64,000 nucleotides of DNA from Gnetum montanum (taxonomy: Eukaryota; Streptophyta; Gnetopsida; Gnetales; Gnetaceae), in assembly GCA_015680685.1 (NCBI GenBank), contig MNCI01015611.1, forward strand, positions 190,901 to 254,900. Direction: 5' to 3'. The notes under the pieces were generated by a model, which worked only from the letters and a program-made list of their open reading frames with translations, was not told the DNA's origin and ran no database searches. Positions 23,180 through 35,712 of the stretch are shown one piece after another (position 1 is the first letter of the stretch; the number at the start of each line of letters is the position of its first letter). The position numbers were made by a program, and so were the translations under genes.

Positions 23180-26100
23180 TCAAACCTATGGAGAGTTTGG
23201 CTCCATCACTTTCATGGGTAGATGGGGAAGACCTTCCTCCAAACAATGGAGGATCTGGGTCTCTATCTTGTTGACCCAATCAACATCCCCAAGATCAACA
23301 ACAAAAAGAATGCTAGATCTATCTATAGGAGTCCAAGTAGGAGGCTCATGAGTGACAATAGCTGTAGCAGTCTCAGTTGCAATCATAGTGATTTGAAGAG
23401 TAGGGGATTGCTCCACCTTGAGAGAGAGTTCAAAGAGTTGATATGTACTATTTTCTTGGATCCCTTGAATGAATAACTCTCTCTTGTGCCATTTAATTGA
23501 CTCTTTCTTAAGCCATTTCTGGTAAGCCCCATGATCGACCTTATACCTTTTGTGTCTTACCCCACTTTAGGACACAAGTGTAGTGATCCTTCCAGTCCTA
23601 AACCTTTTGGGAGATGAGGTCCAGTTGCATACATTGCACCACTATCTATTGCAGGATGACTACTTTGTCCTAAACAACATGTTAGTAATAGGCCCAAGTG
23701 ATCTCCTGGGTTTGTAACTCCCTCAAGTTAACCACCTTAGCTTCCACAATAGCTTTACAATCTCAGAGATCCCTAATGGTATCCTATTACCTTTGAAATT
23801 TCTTCCTTAAGGCCACAACTTCCTCCCATATGGATTCATTGGACCTCTCTAGCTCCCATGAAGCTTTTGTGCACAACATTGCTAAATCAGTGGCAATGTT
23901 GTAAAGCTTCATGGGTACACTAGAAATGTTAGAGGTAAGTCTAGGCAAGGAATATCTCCATGTCTCTGTTGGAGTTCCACTCCATGGATAGTACTACACA
24001 AAGCATAAAATGCAATCATAATACATAACCTTAAATAGCCATAATGGAAACAAATCTTACAGCCAAAGCACATAAAAAAAATCCTTACCTATCTCAAAAG
24101 CAACCTGATGTAATCGATTGATGATGTCCTTGGCCATCCCATGCAAGAACTCCTCTTTGTTTGGAGTTTCTACTCATTGTTTCACATAAAAATCAAGGAT
24201 GGTAGCTTGTGTTGGTGGCTCAAGAACTACTATAAGCATAAAAACCATTGCAAGGTTAGAATGACAACCAAATATAACCAGTAAGATATGATAGAAATAG
24301 TGAGGCATAAGCATACCTAGCTCCTCCTCTTCCTCCTCCTTCTCTGGGATGATGATAGGAGAGGTACTTGGTACCGCCTCACCAAACAAGGCATCTAATC
24401 ATTTCTACCTACATTTGCAAGTCCTTCAATCATAGGTTGCTTTAGGAGTGCCTCTTTCACATGCCTTTTTTCTACCTCCATAGCAGCTTGGGCTGCTATA
24501 ACTTGATGCTTATCTACAAGCATAGCACAAAAAAACTAGTCAATACATAAAACCATAAAGTAGCCACAAAATTTTAAAACATGAAATAGCCAAAATTAAA
24601 CAAAGCATACCTATAACTGCGTGCTATGATGGCTTAAGCTTAAACTTAAGCTTCTTTGAGGTAGGCTAATTTAATGCTAGGGGTGCCTCCTCGCTAGGCC
24701 TCTTGATTTTCTTTCTAGCTACCCCTTTGACCTCCATGTGTCATCATCTAGCATCTTGGATATTGGTAGGAAATGAGAGGGGCTCATCATCATTAGTATT
24801 GTCAGGATACTCATACTACCTAACATCAAGATTCTTAGTGGTGATGGATAATGTCTCATCCACCCCCTCTTGTGGGTTTTGGGCCTACACTATTGGAGAA
24901 ATATGTTTTATCCAAGCCTAGAAAGTTGGGTTGGGTCTTGGGAAACCCATTACCCATTCCTATATACCACCAGAAACTTCAAAAACCTCTTTAGATAACC
25001 TACAAAAAAATGCAAAGTGCATATGGATTATTGTAGAGGTATCAACATGGAGTCTAAGAATCTCCTCTCAAAGCCTAGTAGCCAAAGCAATAGCCCAATC
25101 AAATTTGATTCCCTCCATCAAGACCACCTTAAAGGTCCACCCCTATGCTAGGCTAATTATATTATTTTGTGATAGTAGTTTGGAAAAAACACAAGACCTA
25201 AACAAAGGAAATGATTCCTTTACATTAGTGTTCATGAAGCTATCCATTGAAATTCCATAGTGAACCATGCTGGCACCAAGCCACTTTAGAACTTCCTCAC
25301 AATGGCTTGATTCCCCTGATGGAAACCTTGGTCCCATTAGTAGGGACCCCAAAAAAGTCAAGAAAGAGGCTATCACCTATGTCAATGTTCACCTTAATAC
25401 CTTGGATGATGGTGCTAAAGAGACCAACCTTCTCATCAAACAAGTCAATAACATGCAATATCTCCATAGTGGAAATTGAAGGAATAGATGCCATAAATAT
25501 GTCAAGCAAACCTACACATTGGATGTTTGCTATCCAAGCACTTGCCCCTTTAGTCACTCCTACATTGATGCCACCTCACCAAACTTTAGGATGAGGGTTT
25601 CCTCATGACATGAACACACAAGTGGTATAGTGACATCAGCTGAGGTGGAAGGTCCAGCAAAGCAATAACCAAAGGTTAGCATCCATATGAGCAATTTTAA
25701 CAACCAAGAAAATTAATACAACAATTAATGCCATAAAACATTAGAAGTCATATGTTTACCATTACTTTTATTCTACGATGTGGAGGTTCTAGCTATAAGG
25801 GTCTGATCCGTGTGATCAACATCTACCCACTAGTTGTGCATTATCTTATCATCCTTGCACTTCTTGTATACCATATATAACCTGGTGGCATATTCATTAA
25901 AATCATCTCTTAATTGTTGATACATAGTAGCTCCAATTTGGGGACACTTGGTGAATTCATCTAAAGCAGTTTGAGCCACTGCCAAGATTTGGTCATTAAT
26001 GATCAAGCCTTGTTCACTAACCTTGTACTTGCAAGAAGTGAAATTAATAGAGTTAGGCAAGGTAATCAAGGCAAAACCATAAAAATTTTATAATAATCAT
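23180..26100 (-). pseudogene. Antisense accessory ORF inside the Tat region
   Basis: On the minus strand a broken frame runs from about 26100 to a stop at 23186. Pieces: 26069-25830 (79 residues, start of the visible part), 25557-25143 (EILHVIDLFDEKVG; MGPRFPSGESSHCEEVLKWL), 25140-24900 (FDWAIALATRL; IIHMHFAFFCRLSKEVFEVS), a Lys-rich stretch near 24700, helical coiled-coil-like sequence 23930-23640 (WELERSNESIWEEVVALRKK), and a C-terminal end at 23416-23186. I do not recognise a family. Architecture (N-terminal globular part, basic linker, C-terminal coiled coil) resembles the accessory ORF of family 2. Grande-type Tat elements also carry an antisense gene, but theirs lies after pol; here it lies before RT. 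Confidence 0.5.
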
Positions 26101-28599
26101 CTTTACCTTTGTATATGATACACAGTGCTAGGTAGGTTCTAGAATAATGTGTGGGCTCTATGTGCCATCATTAGGGTGTTATTAGTATTGTACTGACTAT
26201 ACTTTGGCATCATCTAGATCTCTAAAAGTTAGCATGAACTTATAGCATCTGTAGGTCCTCATGTGGTCTTAGGAATTAGTTTCTTAGTAATACACTTGGT
26301 AATCAATTTAGATGCCTAAGGCAATAGGGTCTCCACAACAACCCTAGCTACATTTGCGGATAAGTGTGACAATAGCATCACACTGAAGTTCCAAAGGAGA
26401 TAGGCAAGGAAGTCCCTTGTTCTAGGCCAAAACCACAATGAGAACTTCCCAAGAGGCATATAATGTGGTGGAGTATTGGTCTTGGGATGACCAATATAGC
26501 AAAAAATTCCAACCAACTCCACTATGATGAGAATAGACCTCAAGAAGACCATGTATGAAACAAAACAAAAACATTCCAACCAATTAGAATTTCTTAACAG
26601 GTTAGGAAAACATCCTTATTGAAGGTGAAATTAGCTTTTGTAAAAAGCTCTAAGGTGTTTATCTAAATTAGTCTAAGTGACTTCATGAGAAAAAATTATC
26701 ACAACCTTGCACATCCTTGCATCATGACCAATTGGAATTTTTTAATAAATTTAGAAGATACTTCCTAAGTCAGAGGTGAAATTAACCTTTATAAAAAACT
26801 CTTAGATGTTTATCTAAATTAACTTGGGAGATTCCATAAAAGCATTATTACCATATTTTATAGCCTTTAAAGCCAAAAAATTATAACCAAAACTACATGT
26901 TAGTCTAAATTTTGCATAAATTCAGGAAAAAGTATCTAAATTATTCAAAGCATGCATAAATTTGGAAAAAAAATCTAAAGTATGCACAAAATTTAGAAAA
27001 AGCATGATAAACTTAGAAAACGTCATGAACCATAGTAAAAACTTATTTAAAATAGAAAAATCTTTTACTCTTCTTAAAAAAGTAAAATTAAGCATATTAA
27101 CCACTTCTATTTTGGGTAATGTACGACAACCGTGAGTTTTGCCTTGATTCACACAACCTTAGTAAAAAATTCATAAAAATTTGTTTTAAGTCCAATTAGA
27201 GTGATTCCACCTCCATTGAAAATTTGAAGCCAAATCCTATCCACCCATGACTAGAAAATAGCAAAAGCCTTTGCCATTATTGTTTATAAAAAATTTCATA
27301 AATCTACATGAAATTACAAAAGCGGCACAAATAACCTAACTATGCAATGTTAGGAAAACAACCATAACTTCCTCATTTCAAAGTCAAATTAAATAAGAGA
27401 ACAACCATTGGAAAGCTTAAATAAACGGATAAAAACCCATAACTTTTAATTTTACAAATATGTAACCTTTTTACCAAGAAAATAATACACAACTTGGCTT
27501 GCTTTTTCATAGCAAACCTTCAAAAATCCCAAAGTGTAAACTTCATAGAGCCATTAAAATAGTTAGAATAGCCAAAACCATTAAAACCCATTTAAATTGA
27601 CATCAAAATAATGGGGTAGGATTTTTTTAAAATTTAATTTTAACAAATACTAAGGCCTATATCTGAAAAAAACTGCCATACCCTAAGATTTTGAGAAAAA
27701 AGCACAAAACAGCAAGCCCTACTTTCAAAATCTAATATGCAAAAATTAAAGTGATAAAACAACTATAGATCTACATGGGAGAAACCATAATAGGATATCA
27801 TATTATATAAAAATTCCATTTTAATTCCCTTACTAGAGTAGATTTGAAAAAACAGCCCCAACATCTAGGAAGCAAATAACTAAAGAAATCACAAAAAACA
27901 AAGGCAAAAATAGGTAGATTTGCCCACCTTGGAGTAGTAATAGATGGGGCCTAGATAGAGATTAGCCTAGGAACCTTTGAAAACTCCCTTAAATGCTCAT
28001 CCATTCTCTAAATTGTGAGATTTTTGCTTTTCCCTCCTCTCTATTTGGATGCCATGGCAGGCTCAACGTTGAGAAAGCGGAAAAATGAAAATTAGGAAAA
28101 GATAGGAGTTCTACATTGTCTACAGGGAAAATGGGAGGTTTCAACACTAAATATTGGTTGTGACTTCCATAAGAATCTTGGCCAAATATCTCCTCCAATG
28201 CACTATTTTTGAAGAATGACAATTATGATCAAAATTTGCAAATTTTGACTTATAAAACCCACCTAAACGTAAATAAAATCCTAGCTGCTAATTCAGTGCA
28301 CCATGACTATAAGTGCACTAAAGAAAAAAGGGGGAAAGTTTAGTTCACATTGGTTTTAGGGGGGAAAAATTCACTTTTCAAAATTTTAAATTTTTGGATT
28401 GTGGGCCCCACCTTGCACCTTTCCTTTTGAACAACCTTACATCAATGCTGAGATTCTTACTAATTTCGGCACTTAAAACATTATGGAAACCTTACCCCCA
28501 TGCATCCATGTTGGAAATACCATGCCTATCATGAAAACATGTTTATCATTTACAAATTTGTTAGACTTACAAATATCTTTCTATTTTTAGTAACCCAGA
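26101..28599. other. AT-rich DNA without a recognisable gene
   Basis: Short frames only. It includes repeated short A-rich phrases (TAAATTTAGAAAAAG types near 26900-27060). It may be the upstream region of the antisense ORF or part of the long pro-RT spacer of the Tat element. I see no LTR end, PBS or tRNA. Confidence 0.4.
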
Positions 28600-31290
28600 C
28601 TTATCTTTGTTAACCTCGAGTTCTCAAATTTGGAGAAAACATGAGCATGGCTAAGCACCATGAATTTCTACATTGGGGCAGTAGTGCCTAGCTTGGAAGA
28701 AGGGGGAAACACTCAATTTATCCTCCCAACACTCATCTAGCATAACTTTGACCCAAGGTGGACACCACATGACCTAGAACCCCTCTAAGCATCTCTTGCA
28801 GCCTTGGAACCTCATTGAACCTAGTCAAAATTGATCGAAACCTGGGATTTGATGGTTTCCATGCTAGGGGAGACTTCTTCCATGCTAAGCCTTTCACCTG
28901 CAGCATGAAAAGATGTGGGGAAGTAAAAAATAACCCAAATTGATGACCTAATGACCATTTCCTGATGCCCAATTATCCTTAGACCTTGATGGAACCTTTT
29001 GGAGCTTTTGGAAGCCCCAAAAATGGGTAAAAAATGACACAAATCTATCATCCACTTCTCATCTAAATTGGGGCCACCATTTCAGTGTGAAAGAAAGTGG
29101 GGAGATTACATGAGGCACTTAGAAGCCTCCAAACTATCAAATCTTGACACCCAACATTGACCATCGACACTGGCAACTTTAGAGGTTGACATGCATGGTT
29201 GATTGATTGTTAATTTGGCCTAGATCTTAATTTTTCCATTGAGGGGGACCTCTTTCATGCTAATCCTTTTATGCCAAATGTGAAAAAAGGGGGAAAGCCT
29301 AAAACCCCCTCACAACCCCCAAAACAACCAAATCTTGATCTCAGGCATTGATGACTAATGCCAACAGCACTGTCAGCACTCATGCATGGCCAGATAAAAA
29401 AATGATCAAAAAAGCTTTTCCCCCAATTTTCCATGCTAAGCATGAAAGCCCTAGCATGGAGAAAAGGGGTTATGACCCTTGAAATAGTTAAATTTTAATG
29501 TTAAATGGTAGCTGGCAACATCGGTAATCTTGTGAACACGCATGTATGCTCAAAAGTTGGCATAGAAGATCAAAAAGCTTTCCCCCATTTTTCCTTGCTA
29601 AGCATGAAAGCCCTAATGTGGAAAAAAGTGGGAAGTAAAAAAAATGCCTTATCAACCTTGAAACAATGAAATTTTAACATCAGGTAGTTGTAGTCATCAC
29701 TAGCAACCCCGAAAGCCTACATGCATGGTCAAAATTTGTCAAAAATCATCAAAAATATTCCCCCCCCCCATTTTTCCATCTTGAGCATGAAAGCCCTAGC
29801 ATGGAAAATGGGGGAAGCCAAAATAACCACTCATCAACCTTCAAGATAGCCAAAATTTGACACCAGGCAATGACCATCATCGCCAAGAATCTTAGAAGCC
29901 TACTTGCATGTCCGAAAATGATAAAAAATGACCAAAAATCTTTTTCCCCATTTTCCACACTAATCATGAAAGTCCTAGCATGGAAAATGGGGGAGAAGCC
30001 CAAAAACCACTCATCAACCTACAAGACAACCAAATTTTAACACCAGGCATTGACAATCATTTCTAGGGATCTTAGAAGCCCTTATGCATGATGAAAAGTG
30101 ACCATAAAGTAGAAAAAAGCTTTCCCCAAAATTTTCCATGTTGAGCATGGAAACCCTAGTATGGAAAAAGGGTAGAAAGTTCAAAAACCACTTAAAAAAG
30201 CATTTAAAATGACAAGTTTTGACTCCAAACCATAGTCGTCAACCTTGATAGCCCCGGAGGTTGACATGAAAAGTCGATTGACATCAAAATTGGTAAAAAT
30301 CCATTCAACCTTATTTTCCACCCTAAGCTTTCTATCCCTAGCATGGAAGAAAAGGGGGATGCCAAATAACCACTTAGTGATGTCCAAAATTATCCAATGT
30401 TCACATGGATCCATAGCCCTTCACCTTGGCACCCCCAAGAAGTAACATGCATAGTTGATTATGATTCGAATTAGTCTAGATCTAAGATTCTTGCTTCTTC
30501 CACGTTGGAGTAACTTCCCTAGTGTGGAAATAAAGGGGAAAAGCTATTTTTCCACTTGTGGAGGCAAGATGACACTCTCAGAAGCTAAAGATCTTCACCA
30601 GAGAAGCCCATGACCTCATAGCCTTAAGATTTTTGTTGGTTGACCTTATTTCAACCTCCAAAACCTATTCCCCCATTCTTCCATGTTGGAATAACTCTCC
30701 CAACATGGAAAAAATGGGAAGACCTTATGTAACCTTAAACAATGTTGTCCAAAATCAACTAGAATCGAAGTATATAGCCCTAGGGACATAGAAACTTGGT
30801 CAAAGTGCTCCAAAATTACCTTGAATCCATCAAATAAGTGTCCCCCCATTTTTCCACGCTGAGGATACTATGCCTAGCATGGAAAAAAGGGGAAGGAAGT
30901 AATTTCAACACCTATAGACCCTCAAAATGGCATCAAATTACCTTAGAACAAAGTTGAGAGGCACACAAGTTCTAGATTTGGTCTCTAGCCACATGTTTGA
31001 CCATGTTTGACCTTATTTTTTTTATTGGATTTTGGTTTTCCATGCTAAACATACTCTTTTTCATGATAGCCAGTGTGGAAACAAGGGGGGAAGACTTTAG
31101 AGCCTACTTTTTAGCCTTTACAGACATTCAAGGAGCCCAATTTTCATGGATCTAACCTTCTGCTACCCTGGGAAGCACTTGAGACCTTAATTTTGGACCT
31201 TTGAGCACCCCAAAACCTATTTTCTTTAGTCTTCATACTAAGGCCCCCTATTTCCATGTTGAGCCTAGCATGGAAGTGTTAAAACAATAG
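28600..31290 (+). repeat. 180-bp tandem array with a hairpin in each unit
   Basis: About 14 diverged units recur every 165-205 bp. Hairpin centres lie near 28680, 28890, 29095, 29260, 29440, 29605, 29785, 29970, 30145, 30335, 30515, 30695, 30870, 31060 and 31250. Each centre has the form CCCCC, TTTTCCATGCTA, a loop with GCATGAAAGCC, TAGCATGGAAAA, GGGGG. Between hairpins the units share a phrase like CAACCAAATTTTAACACCAG then GCATTGAC and a CATGCATGGTCAAAA phrase. In the 30679-30710 unit the stem has changed on both arms (TTCCATGTTGG / CCAACATGGAA), still fully paired. The array lies 0.7 kb before the Tat RT exon. Function unknown. Confidence 0.8.
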
Positions 31291-31654
31291 ATTTATGGGT
31301 CTAAATAACCTAGAAACAACCTTGATTAATGCCTGACGTTACCTAATATGCTTGTAGCCTCAAAACATGGCTCACTAAGGCCTAAAACTAGCAAAAACCT
31401 AACCATTTTTTGCCTATATTAACAAAATTTCATTGTATATAACCTATTTTACTTGATTTTTGACTTATTACATAAAGTTTGGCTTATTTTAGAACTTATG
31501 TTGCCTTGTGAACCTTGTTGACCTTCTATGGCCTTTATATAGCCTTATGTGTTCATTGTTTATCCTACTACAACTCTGTTTGTTGTTGTTTGGCCTTTAA
31601 ATGGAATCAAATAGTGGGGTTTGACCTTTCTTGACCATCGTTTGACACCATATG

Positions 31655-31745
31655 ACCATGGCTTGTTAAGGCCTTAAACTAGCATCATAGTCCACCATAG
31701 CTATAAACTAGCATCATCACTTGTTAAGGCCTTAAATTGGAAAAA
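31655..31745 (+). repeat. 30-bp minisatellite, block 2
   Basis: Three units such as TGTTAAGGCCTTAAACTAGC then ATCATAG, of the same family as block 1, about 240 bp before the predicted splice acceptor of pol. Confidence 0.65.
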
Positions 31746-31950
31746 TGATGACATTTATTGATCATTCATAGCCTTACACCTTCTAATTCCCCTTGTTTGA
31801 CCTTTATGTGACCTTTGTTCACCTCCATTGCACTTTTCCAAATTGTCCTTATTTCATTCATGACCTTGGATGGCCTTGATTATAGTAGATTTACATATGT
31901 TTTATGGCATTTTAGCATTATTTATTTACTTTTACCTAGTGCCACTTAAT

Positions 31951-31971
31951 ATGCTTTTGGTTGATATGCAG
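31951..31971 (+). other. Predicted 3' splice acceptor before Tat pol
   Basis: TTTTGGTTGATATGCAG followed by GATC matches the plant acceptor consensus closely (T-rich stretch, TGCAG, G). The pol frame opens nine bases later with ATG at 31981. Ogre-type Tat elements splice out an intron between protease and RT, so an acceptor here fits. The donor is not fixed; GCAAAG then GTTAGG near 21412 is one candidate. Confidence 0.4.
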
Positions 31972-31980
31972 GATCAAAGT

Positions 31981-34900
31981 ATGAGTAGCTAGGAGAAAAT
32001 AAGTTTTTCTTTGTGTCTACATGGACATGACAGTGATATTAAATGTTGTATTGAACCTAGTTGCTTAGATCTTGAGCTTGAGAGTCTTGTAGACCACATA
32101 GCCTCAATAGAGAAACCTCTAGAATAGCTTGAAAACCTTGTCAAAGCCCTTGGCTTAGAAGTAGGAGACATAACCAAAGACCCTCTAGTTAAGGTTTCTA
32201 TTACAACACACAGTGGTGAGGAGAAAATCCTTAAACTAAGTTTCTCACTAGAACCTCAATGTACCCAATACATTACCAAAGTTTTGCAAAACAACATTAA
32301 GGCATTTGCTTGGTCATATGAAGATATGATAGGCTTAGACCCATGCCTAGTCTAGCACAACATCATACTAGAGCCTAGCATTAGACCAGTTAAGCAAAAG
32401 TGCACAAGCCTAGACTTGATTTGGCCTTGGCAGTTCACGATGAAATCTCAAAGCTCTATTAAGTAGGTTTCATTAGGACTATTGATTACACAAAATGAGT
32501 GTTTAAGATAGTGATAGTCCCTAGGAAAAATGGGAGTATCTATATTTGCATTGATTTTTGAGACCTAAATAAAGAAACCATCAAGGATGACTTTCCTTTG
32601 CCTAGTATTGATTAACTTATCAATACCATAGTTGAACATGCCTTGTTATCCTTTATGGATGAATTCTTGGGATATAACCAAATTAGGATCAACCTTGAGC
32701 ACCATCTTAGCATTCCTTTTATGAATCCATGGGGTACTTTTTGTTATACCATGATGCCCTTTGGCCTTAAGAATGTCAGAGCAACATACTAGAGAACCAT
32801 GACCTATATCTTTAGTGATTACATCTTAGGTTTGCTTAATGATTACATAGATGACATAGAGGTGAAATCTAAAATAGCCAATGACCATGCTAATGACTTA
32901 GATCTTGTGCTTAAATGATGCCTCAAGTACAAGCTTAGGCTCAATCCTAAAAAGTGTGTCTTTAGTGTCAAGACTGGTAATATCCTTGGCTTTGTAGTCT
33001 CTGAAGTAGAGATACGCATAGATCCTAATAAGATTAAGGCCATATCCAAGTTGGTAGCACCTACCAACCTTAAGGAGCTTTGGGGATTACAAGGTAGATT
33101 ATAGTTTATTTGTAGGTTTATTGCTAGGCTTACAGATAAGTTACAACCTATGCAACACTCGCTTAAGAAAGGAGTTCACTATGAGTGGATGACTCAATGC
33201 CAAGAAGCCTTTGAAAAACTTAAGCAAGAGTTGATATAACTATCAATAGTCTATCCTCTACAAGAGGGTAAACTATTCTACATTTATCTCACCATCTCTA
33301 ATACATCCATTGCCTCTCTACTCTATCAAAAACATGATGATAGAGTAAAAATGCTTGTATGCTACCTTAGCCATGCATTAGTTGCCCATGAGACCCAATA
33401 CACTAAAGTGCAGAAGTATTGTCTAGCGCTAGTCTTCTCTTTGAAAAAATGGAGACATTACCTCTTTAGAAGCCAAGTCAAAGTCATTTGTAAGGACAAC
33501 ATACTTAGAGCCATAATGATGAACATATATGAAAGTAGCTACATAGCTTGATGGAAAGCCATAATTGTAGATTTCAACCTTCATTACATTTTTCAATCCT
33601 CAACAAAAGGTTAAGCTATAGCCATATGACTCATAGTTTCACTTGTTAATGACCAAGCAGCCATAGACCCTGAGTTCCCTAATGAACACATTAACATAGT
33701 AAGCCAAGTGCCTGAGGATTATGAGGTAGTCATGAGCTTCGATGGAGCTTCAACTGCCCATGGGGCTAGTGCTATTGCCATCGTAACATTCCCATCTAGT
33801 GAAATCCAACCCTTTGCTCATCGTTTTAGATTCCCATGTACCAACAACATAGCAAAATATGATGGCTTGATCAAAGGGATGATGGTAGCTTGTGACCTAT
33901 GAATTAGATGGTTAGCCATTAAAGATGATTCATAACTCATGGTTAACCAAGTAATCAAAGTCTATACATGCAAAGCTAAGCATTTAAAATATTATTGTGA
34001 CATAGGAAAGTAATTATTACAACAATTCATAGACATTGATATCCAACACATACCTCAAAATGAGAACATCATAGGTGATGAAATTGCAACACTAGCCCTT
34101 AGTGTGATGCCAAATGTGTTTAGCAAGTTGCCCACCTTAACTATGAATTGCATTACTCGCATCACATAGAATACTAAGGATACCTTTGTGGCCATCATTA
34201 ATACTACTCTTCCCAAGGAGTGGTATGACGATATCAAATTTTACGTTATGCATGGTGGATACTCACAAGGCCTGACTACTTCTCAGAAGGATGCCATATG
34301 CAAGCGATCAAAGCAATATGTCATCGTAGGTGATAACACATTATGTTGATGATCCTATGATGGCATACTCCTAAATTTCTTGGGTAAAATCAAAGCCAGA
34401 ATAGTCATACAGGAGGTTCATGAAGAATTTTGTGGTGGACATATAGGACCTAGAGCCATGGACACTAAGATTAGGTGATTAGGTTACTATTGGCTTCATA
34501 TGAAAAATGACTGCCTGCAAAAGGTTAAGCAATGTGAAACATTTCAACGATATAGCAACCTAATACATATATCACCAACTAAGTTACATATGACCCAGAT
34601 AACATGGCCGTTTCAATGATGGGGGTTGGATATCATTGGACTTATAATGCCTAAATTTATTGTAGGGCATAGCTTCATCTTCATTGCAACCGAATACTTT
34701 ACCAAGTGGGTTGAGGCTATTCCCCTAAGAAAGACCACATCTAAACAAGTTTGGAAATTTATCCTAGACAACATTGTAGCTCATTTTTATGTACCCATGA
34801 CCATAGTTATGGAAAATGGACCTTAATTCAGTAGCCAAGAAACCAAGGATTTTTGTCACAATGTAGGCATTAAGCACTCTTTCTCATCATATTACTACCC

Positions 34901-35460
34901 TCAAGCCAATGGACAAGTAGAAGCAAGCAACAAGGCCATCATCAACTTGCTCAAGAATATGCTCAACAACAATAAGTAGAAATGGCATGAGCAGCTTGTC
35001 CATGCATTATGGGCATATAGAACAACCTATTGCACAACAACTAGCATGATCCATTATAGCCTTATTTATGGTTTTGAAGCTATTTTACCTTTTGAATTGT
35101 AGGTGCCATCACTCCAAGTAGCCTTGACTGACTTCATCAATGATGAGAAAGTAAGGATTTGTAGATAGTAGTACAAGATTTAGTGGAGGAGAAACATATA
35201 TAGGTGCTTGATCACATTGAGTAGTATCAAGAGAGGTAGAAGCAACAACATCACCATAACTTGACCATGCACAAGATCAAGAAGGAGGACCTAATCCTCA
35301 AGGCCATCCATGAGCATGATGAAAAATTCTTAGCCAACTGGAAAGGGTCCTTTCTTATCACTAGAGCCTATGGGAATGGAGCATTCAAAATAGCCAACAT
35401 GAATAAGAATGAGTTGGTCAATATGATCAATCATTCTTATCTAAAGTCATACTGCATGTA
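31981..35460 (+). pseudogene. Tat-lineage pol: RT, two RNase H domains, integrase
   Basis: A + strand frame with about 20 stops. RT about 32290-33230: FAWSYEDMIGLDPCLV, the D-F-P-L-P motif near 32600, GTFCYTMMPFGLKN, an intact Y-I-D-D at 32844-32855, and LRLNPKKCVFSV. First RNase H about 33270-33540 (FYIYLTISNTSIASLLYQ; the first catalytic Asp is absent, usual in the worn connection domain of Tat). Second, archaeal-type RNase H about 33729-34130 (SFDGAS; FPCTNNIAKYDG, where catalytic Glu is now Lys; HIPQNEN). Integrase about 34250-35100: H2C2 finger partly lost, WGLDIIG, MENG in place of T-D-N-G (Asp to Glu), and PQANGQVEASNKAI with the Glu kept. A C-terminal GPFLIT-like module (35330-35460) closes the frame. 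Dual RNase H is diagnostic of the Tat lineage. Confidence 0.85.
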
Positions 35461-35493
35461 GTTAACAAATCATTAATAAGTGAGCCTACTTTC

Positions 35494-35590
35494 AATGGTC
35501 TACTATGATCTTAAACTGGCAACATGGCCTGCCAGGGCCTTAAACTGGTAACATGGCTCACCATGACCTTAAACTAGCAACATTGGTGAC
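35494..35590 (+). repeat. 30-bp minisatellite, block 3
   Basis: Three units such as TGCCAGGGCCTTAAACTGGT then AACATGG, directly after the pol stop. It belongs to the same family as blocks 1 and 2. Confidence 0.7.
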
Positions 35591-35699
35591 CTAGATAGCT
35601 TGATTCTCATGTGTCCTATATGCATTGTAGCATTATAATATCTAGTGATGTTTTTTATTCTTTGTTAGTGTCTCTTGGGTTAATCCTCTAGGCACTAAC

Positions 35700-35712
35700 A
35701 AAGAGGGGCCAT
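35700..35712 (+). other. Probable polypurine tract of the Tat element
   Basis: AAAGAGGGG, then CCAT, then TGAAACACC. A purine run followed by a TG terminus 0.25 kb after pol is what a 3' LTR junction looks like. Confidence 0.5.

Noticed and set aside
28680-31250. Intrinsic (rho-independent) terminators from the hairpins with A/T runs
   Set aside because: Eukaryotic DNA; A and T runs flank both stem arms symmetrically as part of the repeat.
28600-31290. CRISPR-like array
   Set aside because: Regularly spaced hairpins, but units are about 180 bp, spacers are themselves repeated, and the setting is plant retrotransposon DNA.
33275-33570. Copia-type RNase H or a host enzyme
   Set aside because: Order RT - worn RNase H - archaeal-type RNase H - integrase with Y-I-D-D in RT is Ty3/gypsy Tat; Copia has integrase before RT.
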